The translations under genes were made by a program, and so were the position numbers. The notes beneath the pieces were generated by a model, which was not told the origin of the DNA, did no database searches, and saw only the letters and a list, made by a program, of their open reading frames with translations. Of a stretch of 64,000 bases of DNA, positions 18,269-26,643 are shown in pieces (positions within the stretch are counted from its first letter, which is position 1; each line of letters starts with the position of its first letter). This stretch comes from Bacteroidota bacterium (GTDB lineage: Bacteria; Bacteroidota; Bacteroidia; 2-12-FULL-35-15). The stretch is from assembly GCA_947476185.1 (NCBI GenBank), contig CANJPX010000002.1, positions 66,810 through 130,809 of the forward strand, written 5' to 3'.

Positions 18269-18869
18269 CGAAACAGTTTCAACAGGGTTTACACTTTTTG
18301 AAAAATTAGGGCCCAAATTTTTTATACGATTTGGAATTAATCTAGCTTCAGTATTTATATTGATCCGGTTCATTTATTTTCCCGTATATAAAAACCGGGA
18401 GAATTTTTTCACGCTCTTTATCTTTAACCTCATCATTTTCCTTATCACGTTTATTTTAAATAAATCGGATATGAGTATGGGGGCAGCATTTGGTCTGTTC
18501 GCAGTTTTTTCTATGTTGAGATATCGTACAGAAGGTATCTCAACCAAAGATATGACCTACTTGTTTCTGGTTATTGCTATGGGATTGATCACTGCATTAA
18601 GCAAAGGAACACCCCTTGAAGTAGGATTAATTAATGTAATTATTATCATTTTTACTTTCGTATTAGAAACAGCTGTTTTTATGAAAAAAGAAGTTTCTCA
18701 AAATGTTCAATACGAAAATATTGAAATGATAAAACCTGATTTGAGAGCCGAATTATTGGCCGATTTGGAAAACAGAATGGGCATCAAAATTAATCGCATT
18801 GTAATTGGCAAAATTGACTTTTTAAAAGACACAGCCATGATAAGAGTATTTTACAACATAACTAAATAA
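18243..18869 (+). CDS. DUF4956 membrane protein
   Basis: A 208-residue inner-membrane protein with about four transmembrane segments (residues 25-140) and a cytoplasmic C-terminal domain (RAELLADLENRMGIKINRIVIGKIDFLKDTAMIRVFY). The family signature is MGAAFGLFAVFSMLRYRTE followed by DMTYLFLVIAMGLI. DUF4956 genes repeatedly neighbour VTC-domain and CotH genes in bacteria (from memory), and here the ATG lies inside the VTC gene, giving a 26-base overlap. The C-terminal region may dock the VTC protein. A role as anchor or conduit for a phosphate polymer is my inference. Confidence 0.88.
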   Translation: MVLLQELADETVSTGFTLFEKLGPKFFIRFGINLASVFILIRFIYFPVYKNRENFFTLFIFNLIIFLITFILNKSDMSMGAAFGLFAVFSMLRYRTEGISTKDMTYLFLVIAMGLITALSKGTPLEVGLINVIIIIFTFVLETAVFMKKEVSQNVQYENIEMIKPDLRAELLADLENRMGIKINRIVIGKIDFLKDTAMIRVFYNITK

Positions 18870-18897
18870 TTTCAATACCTCTTTTACAAATTTTAAG

Positions 18898-19584
18898 ATG
18901 AGAAAAATTGCAATTTTATTTATTCTATCTACAGGACTTGCTCTCCAATCATTTGCACAAACTACAAACGATGCAGGATTGTGGTGCACCTTCAATGTTG
19001 ATAAAAAATTAAATAAAAAACTTGGTGTCTTTTTAACGGAGGAATATCGGATGAGAGAAAATTTTACCAGAAGCAATCTTTTTTATACTGACCTGGGCAT
19101 TTCCTACAAACATTCCGATTTCCTTAAAATTTCTTTCGCTTACCGTTGTATTGAAAAATTTCAGATCGATAATACCATTAGCTTTCGTCACCGAGGAATG
19201 CTTGATATTAGTATGAAAAAGAAATTTGGAAAGTTTGCCCTCTCCTATCGCCAACGCATTCAGGCAGAAGTTAGAGATGTGTATTCCAGCGATATTGGAA
19301 ATATACCTGAATGGTATTCAAGAAATAAATTTGCACTTAAATACGACTTAGACAAACCTATTACACCCTATGTTGCCGTTGAATTCCGATACCAGATCAA
19401 CAATCCAAGGTTAGTGGAAGGAAATAAAATATGGTCACGAAACAGATATTTCCTTGGACTGGATTATAAAAGAAATGACAAGAGTACTTTTGGTTTGTAT
19501 TATATGATCCAACAAGAGTTTAATATTTCTGCTCCGCAAAATCAATATATTATAGGCTTGGAATATAGTCTATCTTTCGAATAA
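18898..19584 (+). CDS. DUF2490 outer-membrane beta-barrel-like protein
   Basis: Signal peptide (1-21, ending SFAQT), then about 205 residues of alternating amphipathic strands ending in an aromatic-rich final strand (YIIGLEYSLSFE). Features such as DAGLWCTFNVDKKLNKKLGVFLTEEYRM, WYSRNKFALKYDL and RNRYFLGLDYKRN are typical of DUF2490, proteins thought to form outer-membrane barrels of about ten strands. It is the last gene of the operon, 28 bases after DUF4956, and ends one base from convergent ispF. Its presence suggests that the VTC/DUF4956 system reaches the outer membrane. Function is not established. Confidence 0.8.
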   Translation: MRKIAILFILSTGLALQSFAQTTNDAGLWCTFNVDKKLNKKLGVFLTEEYRMRENFTRSNLFYTDLGISYKHSDFLKISFAYRCIEKFQIDNTISFRHRGMLDISMKKKFGKFALSYRQRIQAEVRDVYSSDIGNIPEWYSRNKFALKYDLDKPITPYVAVEFRYQINNPRLVEGNKIWSRNRYFLGLDYKRNDKSTFGLYYMIQQEFNISAPQNQYIIGLEYSLSFE

Positions 19585-19585
19585 A

Positions 19586-20062
19586 TTATTTTTGAATGAT
19601 TGCAACGGCATAGGCACAAACACCTTCTTCTCTTCCTACATATCCCATCTTTTCATTGGTGGTAGCTTTTATTCCAATATCATTCACCTCTACATTTAAA
19701 ATTGCGGCAATGGTATTTTTCATTTCATTAATACTGGGATTAATTTTAGGTTGCTCCAATACTAATGTACAATCAATATTCCCGATCGAATATCCTTCCT
19801 TTTTCAACAATTGATTTACCCTGCCCAATAATATTTTACTATCTATCCCTTTAAATTCTGATGATGTATCAGGAAAATGAAACCCTATATCCCGCATTCC
19901 TGCTGCACCTAATAGTGCATCACAAATAGCATGCAATAATACATCCGCATCCGAATGCCCAACAGCTCCTTTCGTGTGTGCAAGTTTAACCCCGCCCAAC
20001 CAAAGGTCATTTCTTGCTTTTAGCTGATGTACATCAAATCCGAAACCTACTCTTATTTTCAT
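19586..20062 (-). CDS. ispF: 2-C-methyl-D-erythritol 2,4-cyclodiphosphate synthase
   Basis: Fifth enzyme of the non-mevalonate (MEP) isoprenoid pathway; forms the cyclic diphosphate from CDP-methylerythritol phosphate. At 158 residues it is standard length. Motifs: GFGFDVHQL (zinc ligands Asp and His), HSDADVLLHAICDALLGA (third zinc ligand His and substrate residues), FPDTSSEFKG and TNEKMGYVGREEG near the C-terminus. The start at 20062 leaves only four residues before the first strand, as usual. The organism therefore uses the MEP route. A terminator-like hairpin separates it from porV upstream on the same strand. Confidence 0.96.
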   Translation of the reverse strand: MKIRVGFGFDVHQLKARNDLWLGGVKLAHTKGAVGHSDADVLLHAICDALLGAAGMRDIGFHFPDTSSEFKGIDSKILLGRVNQLLKKEGYSIGNIDCTLVLEQPKINPSINEMKNTIAAILNVEVNDIGIKATTNEKMGYVGREEGVCAYAVAIIQK

Positions 20063-20080
20063 AATAATTTAATATTAAAA

Positions 20081-20117
20081 AAACACCCGCATTCATTTGA
20101 TTTGAATATGGGTGTTT
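20081..20117 (-). terminator. Terminator downstream of porU-porV
   Basis: The stem AAACACCC/GGGTGTTT, extended by ATTCA/TGAAT with two mismatches, is followed by a T-run when read on the minus strand. It lies 81 bases after the porV stop and just before ispF. Confidence 0.7.
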
Positions 20118-20197
20118 CTCTTTATTTTATTTCATTTTATCTTTTTTCCTATTTCCTTCTCCATTTGAAAAAGATGCCCGAAGGGCGGATGAGGCGG

Positions 20198-21457
20198 CTA
20201 TTCTGCTTTTGCTCCTTCGTCATTTTGCGCTTTAAAGGCATCAAAGTCGAAAGTAAGTGTAAAACGTAAAGTGTTTTCAAGGGGATTCCGCTGCTGGGTT
20301 GGGATTAGATAAGCGAAATCCAAACCAAAGACATTGTATTTCACGCCTGCACCAATAGTAAAGAATTGACGATTTCCTTTTGTAGGATGCTCGTAAAAAT
20401 ATCCGGCACGGATCGCGAATAAATGATTATACCAATACTCTAATCCGATAGAATAATTTATCTCTCTTAACTCTTCTTTTCCACCACCTGGAGCATCGTT
20501 GAACGACCCGAACATCCCTTCAGCAACACCTCTATTTGGATCCTTACCTGCAAGAATAACGGGTTCATTATTTGCATCATAAACTAACGCACCACTGCTA
20601 TCCACCGTTTTATAAATTGGCGGAGTAGGTACCAGTAATTTATTAACATCCGCTAAAATCGAAATGGAATTATAGTCATCAAGATTCATATTTAATGAAC
20701 CTCCTAGACGTAAATTAATTGGAATAAAATCAGTACTGTTTTTTTCTCCTCTATCAGAATAGGACATTTTGTTTCCGATATTCGAAATATTTATTCCTAT
20801 TGCAACTACCCCTTTCTTATCACCCAGTTTAACTTTTTCTTTTTTATACAATGCGGAAAGGTCCACGCCTACAGCACGACCTGCATGAGTTTGAGAGCTT
20901 TCCACCAAAGCATTACCTGTAAGGTTTGAATTGATGTACCTTACTGCTCCTCCTACAGAAAAATTATCTGCCAATTTTGTTCCATAGGCGATATCTATCG
21001 CAAATTCATTCGGTCGAAATTGCCCTGTAGTTTGTCCATTAACATCAGTAAAAGTAATATCACCCAGTGAAAAATAACGCAATGATGCCCCTATAGTACC
21101 GCGTTTCTTCATTTTATAGAATCCTGTTAAATAGGCCAGATTAATATCAGGCACCAATGCTCTTAACCAAGGTGTATAAGAAATGCCGATCCCCATCTTC
21201 TTCTCTGCGAAAGCTAATTTTGATGCATTCCAATGAATTGCATTTACATCATTAAGAGATGCACAACCGGCATCACCCATGCCACCGGCTCTTGAATCAG
21301 GAGTGATCAATAAAAAAGGTACTGCGGTAGTAATTGTATTTAACTGCAACTGCTCAGCTCTTTGACTGGAAGTTGTTTGTGCTTTAATGCCTGTTCCAAC
21401 AATAAAAGCGATAGCAAATAAAAAAATATTCTTGCCTGTTGCTCTAATATCCATCAT
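20198..21457 (-). CDS. porV: Type IX secretion outer-membrane protein PorV (LptO)
   Basis: A 419-residue outer-membrane barrel of the FadL-like fold. PorV shuttles cargo from the SprA translocon to the PorU sortase, part of the attachment complex. Evidence: signal peptide (about 1-26), then TAVPFLLITPDSRAGGMGDAG and NAIHWNASKLAFAEKKMGIG, the family hallmark, and repeated barrel strands ending in the aromatic LRFTLTFDFD strand. The C-terminus has a short tail (FKAQNDEGAKAE). It follows porU by 34 bases on the same strand, the conserved porU-porV order, so both are made from one message. A second, more distant PorV-family gene lies at 61.5 kb. Confidence 0.95.
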   Translation of the reverse strand: MMDIRATGKNIFLFAIAFIVGTGIKAQTTSSQRAEQLQLNTITTAVPFLLITPDSRAGGMGDAGCASLNDVNAIHWNASKLAFAEKKMGIGISYTPWLRALVPDINLAYLTGFYKMKKRGTIGASLRYFSLGDITFTDVNGQTTGQFRPNEFAIDIAYGTKLADNFSVGGAVRYINSNLTGNALVESSQTHAGRAVGVDLSALYKKEKVKLGDKKGVVAIGINISNIGNKMSYSDRGEKNSTDFIPINLRLGGSLNMNLDDYNSISILADVNKLLVPTPPIYKTVDSSGALVYDANNEPVILAGKDPNRGVAEGMFGSFNDAPGGGKEELREINYSIGLEYWYNHLFAIRAGYFYEHPTKGNRQFFTIGAGVKYNVFGLDFAYLIPTQQRNPLENTLRFTLTFDFDAFKAQNDEGAKAE

Positions 21458-21491
21458 TCTAATTTTGTTTTTGGGATTGCTAATGTACTAA

Positions 21492-24400
21492 TTAATTTAA
21501 AATAACAAGTTTTTCATACTTTTCAGCCGTTGAACCTTCACTTGTTTTTACTTTTATTCTATAAATATAAACACCTCTTCCGATCTTGTCTCCGAAGTCA
21601 TCTCGGCCATCCCAGTCTATAGGGTCTGAACGAAATCCTTCTGTTTGAATATACTGATCAATATTCTTCACCAACTTACCGGATATCGTAAAAATCTGAA
21701 CCTGCACATTCAATACCTGACAGCATTGATTTTGTTCAAAATAAAATTGAGTTTTTGTAGTGAATGGATTAGGATAATTAAGCACATGGCTTAATGCTAA
21801 TTCTGCTGATCGTGCAACAATAAACTCAGTATAAGACTGGCTTGAATTATTATAAACATCCCAAACTTTTAAACTCAGCGTATGTTTCCCTTCGCTTAAA
21901 GTCGAAAAGGGATAACGGATAGTGCCACTTTTGTAACTATTCAGATCTGCCTGATAATAATCATTTAAAACAACTGAACTTTCTGTATTGGCATCTAATG
22001 TTGCAACGATATCATGTCCAATTCCATTTCCTACCGTATTTACACCATTTTCATCCTTTAGTTTCGCAAATAGATCTGGTGTTTCATCCGTCAATCCACC
22101 AAAAACAAATTTCGCATCGTTCAAATAAAGATCAACTGTCGGTCCGGCATTATCAGCTAAAGCCAGATTATTTGAACCTCCGATAATTACTTTTTCATAA
22201 TATCCATTTGCATCTTCGGTTCCGTTTTCTGCATAATAACTAATGCGACCTATTCCATATGCATATGCGATATCCTTGGGAACGACAAATGAAAACTTAA
22301 AAGCTCCGTTTGTCACACTTGCTTTTCCTTTGTACAAAATATTTTTCTGAACTCCGAAAGTGAATGGAGGACTAGCGACGTCATTAGAAAGTGTGGTAAC
22401 GTTTTGTGACTTATCATAAACAGTCGGATAAATTACTCCGTTGTAAGAGGATAGGATTGAGCCTGCGCTGTTTCTTACAAAGCCACTAATAGTTACTAAA
22501 GACAGCGCTTTTAATGTATCCGAACTACTAACTGTAACTGCAATGGAATTCACTGTATCTGTTGAAACATCATATTTTGGATAGGCCAACGTAAGTGCAG
22601 GATCACCTAACAAGGTAAAATTCCTGCTGTTTGTTGAATTGCCTGCAGGTTGATTTTTTATATAATAGAACAAATCTCCTAAACGCGGCATCTTCCCGCT
22701 CATTGTAGGTGTAAACGCCTGTTCATAAAAATCGCGGTTCAAAGCAAAATTCCCAGATGCAAAAACCAAACGGACAGTGGTAAATAAAGCTATTCCTCCC
22801 CCCGCAGGATTCAATAAAACATACTCTCCCGCTGACGTCCTTTCGGGATCGTCAAACCGGCTAAATTCACATGTTGCAGTAAAGAATAAAGGAAGGTTAT
22901 TAAAGTTTTTCCAATTATTAATGTCTGACACCTCAACTATACGTTCATGGGCAAGCCCCACTTCACCACCGTGTCCGGTATAATTCATAATTAAACAACC
23001 TTTTTCAATTCGCTTATTTATTGCTTCAGTAACTGCGGGATAGCGGTTTCCACCAGGTGTAGCCTCTTGCTGATAAGCATCCAAAAATATTTTTTCAATA
23101 TTATAATCATTATCTGTAGTATCAACCATTGTTGCCAATTTGTTTGCATCCATTTCATGCAACCCTCCATCCTCATCATCACCGATAAAACAAACGACAT
23201 TTCTCCAATCACCAAAAGTTGTATTTGACGATAAATTGGAGCAACCATTATTTGACACTGAAGGAACAAAACCCGTTTTTGTATAATTCAAGATCTTATT
23301 AAGCACTCCATTTGATTCGGTTTTATTTTTGACAGGCAAACGACCAATTCCAATATCTAGTGCATCACTCGCAGCCCATAATCCTTCTCCATCATCCAGT
23401 AAACCATAAAAATCATCCGTCACATATGAATTTGTTAAAACTGAAGAATTCAGTGATTGATAGGTAGGAATAAAATTTGTATTGCTTGCAAATCGCTTTT
23501 TATTGTCGTACGAACCATCTCCATACATCAGTAAATATTTAGGTAACTCAGCAGCATTGGAGGCTCTGTCGTAAAACATTTTTACAAAATCCCGGATGGC
23601 TGAAATATCTTGAGCACCGGAGGAAAACTCGTTATAGATCTCCTGAGGGGTTACAACGATAGTTGAAAGTGAATCGTGGGCTTCATGATATGCGGCTAAT
23701 TGTAATGCATCAGAATAAAAATCGGGGTGAGCAATTATAATAAAATCTTTGTTAGACAAAGCATGTAAATTTTGATTTACAACTTTACCGGAAATCTCAG
23801 GTGCAAAATAACTCAAGCCATTAAAAGCAACAAATTGTTTTAAGCTATCAGCAGGTAATTCAAATTGATAATTTGAACCTACAAGTGTCGTATTTTGAAG
23901 AGAAACATTTGTGGGATCGGAAACATCCCAGATTTGAATTGGCAATGTGCTCCCAACGGTATATTGAGCAACATTTCCTGCGCCAACTGATTGCGCATCT
24001 CTAAAAGCCATTTGATCACCGTCCATCATAAGTAGTCGCCTGGCATTGACTTCGACATAATTCAACCAGCCAATAGCATCAGCGGTCAATTTCGTTACTG
24101 TCACAACAGTCGAATGATCTATCGGATTAAAAGAAAAGCAACCAGATCCGCTAACAGCATATTCACTGTAAGGATCTCCTGGTGTAGAAGGAATTGAAAT
24201 GTTTGTATTTCCAGTTTGGCATACAACCGAATAACTTGCGGAACTCACAACATCACGCGAAGCAATAGCAGCTTTCACAGTGGCAGGAACAGATCCATCA
24301 ATGTTGGGAAAATCAAAAGCGAAAATATAACTGGCGATATTATCAAACAGCTCTCCGTACCATTGTCTTCCCGACTTAATAAAATTCACATTATCATTTT

Positions 24401-25385
24401 CATGAAATCCATAATCATCAAAAGAGGAGACATTATTTGTTGGAGGTAATACGGAAGAAGCCTGAGTTTGAATTCGCTTTCCCAACCCAAGATCCACATT
24501 AATGAAATAAAAGGCCGTATCGGAATAAAGATTAAGCGTATGAGAGAATTTTGGACAATTTGCAGCATTATAAGACCATGTTTGCGGCCCCTTCCCATAA
24601 AACAAAACGTAGTCGGCAGCATCAAATACCCCATCGCCTTCACCTTGAACAAATATAGGATTTTCAACTAGATCGTCTTTGCGGGGAGCAGAATTTAATT
24701 CGGAAAGCATTCCTCCTCCATTTCCATAGATCCTGATATTTTGAGGATTTATGGTAGTTACATCAATTCCCAGATTTTGTAGGAAGGAAGACGAAAGTTT
24801 ATAGATCCCATCTTGTGTAAGCCCGATCTTGTACCAATCACCACTCCCGGTCTGAAGCACAGAATTAGCAGCATAAGTATGCACAGCGCGGTATGCAAAC
24901 CTCTCATCTTTATCAGTATACTCAATTGAAAGATCAAAAGACATCAACTTTTCATATTTCCCTGAGCCTGCGTTCTTACGTATCGGAACAAATGAAACCT
25001 CGCCATACTTTTGCTTTTTGGAAGTTAATACAATTGAATTTATCTTTATCTCAGATAAAATAAGTGAAGGATCCTTTATAACAGCAATTTCAGCTTCTGT
25101 TAAAGGTAAAAAAAACGAATTTACGATAGAGGCTGTAAAATTTTGATTATTTGAGTTTAGCTTGACCTTTTGGGAATATCGTGGTAAAAAAGCCTCCTCA
25201 AAAACATATTGTGCTCCTGAAAATCTCAGAAAACTTTGAGTAACGATTTCAGATGGCTTTACTGAACCAGGTTGCTCCCATGCAATAGTGTATTGAGCAG
25301 GATTTTGCCTCTCTGAAAATTTAGATTGCCCAAAAACACTAAAATCCATGAACAAAAGGAAGCAAAAGGCAAGAGTAGCACGCAT
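21492..25385 (-). CDS. porU: Type IX secretion system sortase PorU
   Basis: The 1297-residue cell-surface sortase that removes C-terminal sorting signals from T9SS cargo and attaches the cargo to the surface. A signal peptide (1-19) precedes an N-terminal beta-rich region; the gingipain-like C25 caspase-fold domain occupies roughly residues 530-930 with catalytic His805 (YTGHGGE) and Cys839 (TATCEFSRF). The C-terminal region has NYPNPFTTKTQF and an FlgD-like Ig domain (WDGRDDFGDKIGRGVYIY). Length fits PorU (about 1100-1300). It is transcribed divergently from porP/sprF and gldJ, the neighbourhood I recall from Flavobacterium, where gldJ borders porU. First gene of the porU-porV operon. Confidence 0.94.
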   Translation of the reverse strand: MRATLAFCFLLFMDFSVFGQSKFSERQNPAQYTIAWEQPGSVKPSEIVTQSFLRFSGAQYVFEEAFLPRYSQKVKLNSNNQNFTASIVNSFFLPLTEAEIAVIKDPSLILSEIKINSIVLTSKKQKYGEVSFVPIRKNAGSGKYEKLMSFDLSIEYTDKDERFAYRAVHTYAANSVLQTGSGDWYKIGLTQDGIYKLSSSFLQNLGIDVTTINPQNIRIYGNGGGMLSELNSAPRKDDLVENPIFVQGEGDGVFDAADYVLFYGKGPQTWSYNAANCPKFSHTLNLYSDTAFYFINVDLGLGKRIQTQASSVLPPTNNVSSFDDYGFHENDNVNFIKSGRQWYGELFDNIASYIFAFDFPNIDGSVPATVKAAIASRDVVSSASYSVVCQTGNTNISIPSTPGDPYSEYAVSGSGCFSFNPIDHSTVVTVTKLTADAIGWLNYVEVNARRLLMMDGDQMAFRDAQSVGAGNVAQYTVGSTLPIQIWDVSDPTNVSLQNTTLVGSNYQFELPADSLKQFVAFNGLSYFAPEISGKVVNQNLHALSNKDFIIIAHPDFYSDALQLAAYHEAHDSLSTIVVTPQEIYNEFSSGAQDISAIRDFVKMFYDRASNAAELPKYLLMYGDGSYDNKKRFASNTNFIPTYQSLNSSVLTNSYVTDDFYGLLDDGEGLWAASDALDIGIGRLPVKNKTESNGVLNKILNYTKTGFVPSVSNNGCSNLSSNTTFGDWRNVVCFIGDDEDGGLHEMDANKLATMVDTTDNDYNIEKIFLDAYQQEATPGGNRYPAVTEAINKRIEKGCLIMNYTGHGGEVGLAHERIVEVSDINNWKNFNNLPLFFTATCEFSRFDDPERTSAGEYVLLNPAGGGIALFTTVRLVFASGNFALNRDFYEQAFTPTMSGKMPRLGDLFYYIKNQPAGNSTNSRNFTLLGDPALTLAYPKYDVSTDTVNSIAVTVSSSDTLKALSLVTISGFVRNSAGSILSSYNGVIYPTVYDKSQNVTTLSNDVASPPFTFGVQKNILYKGKASVTNGAFKFSFVVPKDIAYAYGIGRISYYAENGTEDANGYYEKVIIGGSNNLALADNAGPTVDLYLNDAKFVFGGLTDETPDLFAKLKDENGVNTVGNGIGHDIVATLDANTESSVVLNDYYQADLNSYKSGTIRYPFSTLSEGKHTLSLKVWDVYNNSSQSYTEFIVARSAELALSHVLNYPNPFTTKTQFYFEQNQCCQVLNVQVQIFTISGKLVKNIDQYIQTEGFRSDPIDWDGRDDFGDKIGRGVYIYRIKVKTSEGSTAEKYEKLVILN

Positions 25386-25605
25386 ATTATTATCAGATTA
25401 GATTTCAAATTTAGTAAAAATGAGCATTATAATTGTCCGTAATGTTTTTTTTACTTAAATTTGTCTAAGTAAAGTTCTAAAAAGTTTTTTTGAAGAACGC
25501 ATTATTATTTGGATTATTGCCTTTAAAGTAAAAATAATGCCTTTCAAATGAAACATTTTAAGAAAGATTTATGTATAATTGTGTCCCATTAAAAACAGAG
25601 TTATT

Positions 25606-26562
25606 ATGTTAAAACGTATCGTTTTAATTTTATTAGTCGTATTTTCTTTTGGTTCAAGCGAAAAATTATTTGCTCAAGACCCCGAGTTTACTCAGTTCTA
25701 CGCTAATCCATTATACCTCAATCCTGCATTTGCTGGCACCGCAAGATGTCCAAGAATCAACTTAAATTATCGAAATCAGTGGCCAAATATCTCCGGAACT
25801 TACATTACATATTCTGCATCTTACGACCAACATGTCGATAAAATTGCAGGAGGTATTGGATTATTGGTAACGAATGATAAAGCAGGACAAGGCACATTAA
25901 CTACTACTAACGTAGCAGCAATGTATGCTTACCAATTAAATATCAATCGTGAATTCTCAATGAAATTTGGCCTAGAAGCGGCTTATTTCCAAAAAAGTAT
26001 TGATTGGAGTAAACTTACATTCGGTGATATGATTGACGAACGCAGAGGATTTGTTTACAACACTAACGAAGTTCCCGGTGTATCAAAAAAATCAAATGTT
26101 GATATTTCTGCAGGACTATTAGGATACAGCAAACGTTATTTCTTTGGTTTTGCTGCACACCATTTAACACAACCTGATGAAGGACTGATAGGACCAAGTA
26201 AATTACCGATGAAATTCACTGGCCATGCTGGTGCCGTATTGCCTGTTGGTGATAAAGGGAATGAAACCTATATTTCCCCAAACGTTTTATATCAGAAACA
26301 ACAAGATTTCCAACAATTGAACTTAGGCGTTTATGTTGTAAGAGGTTCTATAGTTGGTGGCCTTTGGTATCGTAACCAGGATTCATTTATTGCACTTATT
26401 GGCTTTCAACAACATTTCTTTAAAGTTGGATATAGCTATGACGTAACAGTTTCAAAGCTTACAAATGCAACTGCAGGGTCACATGAAATTTCTTTTTCAT
26501 TACAGTTCGAATGTAGACCGAAAAAGAAAAAATTCAGAACAGTTAGCTGTCCTTCATTCTAA
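25606..26562 (+). CDS. PorP/SprF-family type IX secretion membrane protein
   Basis: A protein of about 318 residues counted from the ATG at 25606, which begins the signal peptide (MLKRIVLILLVVFSFG...LFAQ); the TTG nine codons upstream is a poorer start. The hallmark is DPEFTQFYANPLYLNPAFAGTARCPR and LNYRNQWP, followed by repeated barrel strands, which defines the PorP/SprF family. These outer-membrane proteins pair with T9SS core or adhesin export and attach type B (CHU_C) cargo to the surface. The C-terminus ends in a basic/cysteine tail (CRPKKKKFRTVSC). It is followed 81 bases later by gldJ on the same strand and is divergent from porU. Confidence 0.9.
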   Translation: MLKRIVLILLVVFSFGSSEKLFAQDPEFTQFYANPLYLNPAFAGTARCPRINLNYRNQWPNISGTYITYSASYDQHVDKIAGGIGLLVTNDKAGQGTLTTTNVAAMYAYQLNINREFSMKFGLEAAYFQKSIDWSKLTFGDMIDERRGFVYNTNEVPGVSKKSNVDISAGLLGYSKRYFFGFAAHHLTQPDEGLIGPSKLPMKFTGHAGAVLPVGDKGNETYISPNVLYQKQQDFQQLNLGVYVVRGSIVGGLWYRNQDSFIALIGFQQHFFKVGYSYDVTVSKLTNATAGSHEISFSLQFECRPKKKKFRTVSCPSF

Positions 26563-26643
26563 TAATATTCATTTATACAATTTTATAACTAAAACTAAGT
26601 TTTATTACGAATACGCTTTATTATACAAACGAAAACAAGCAAA

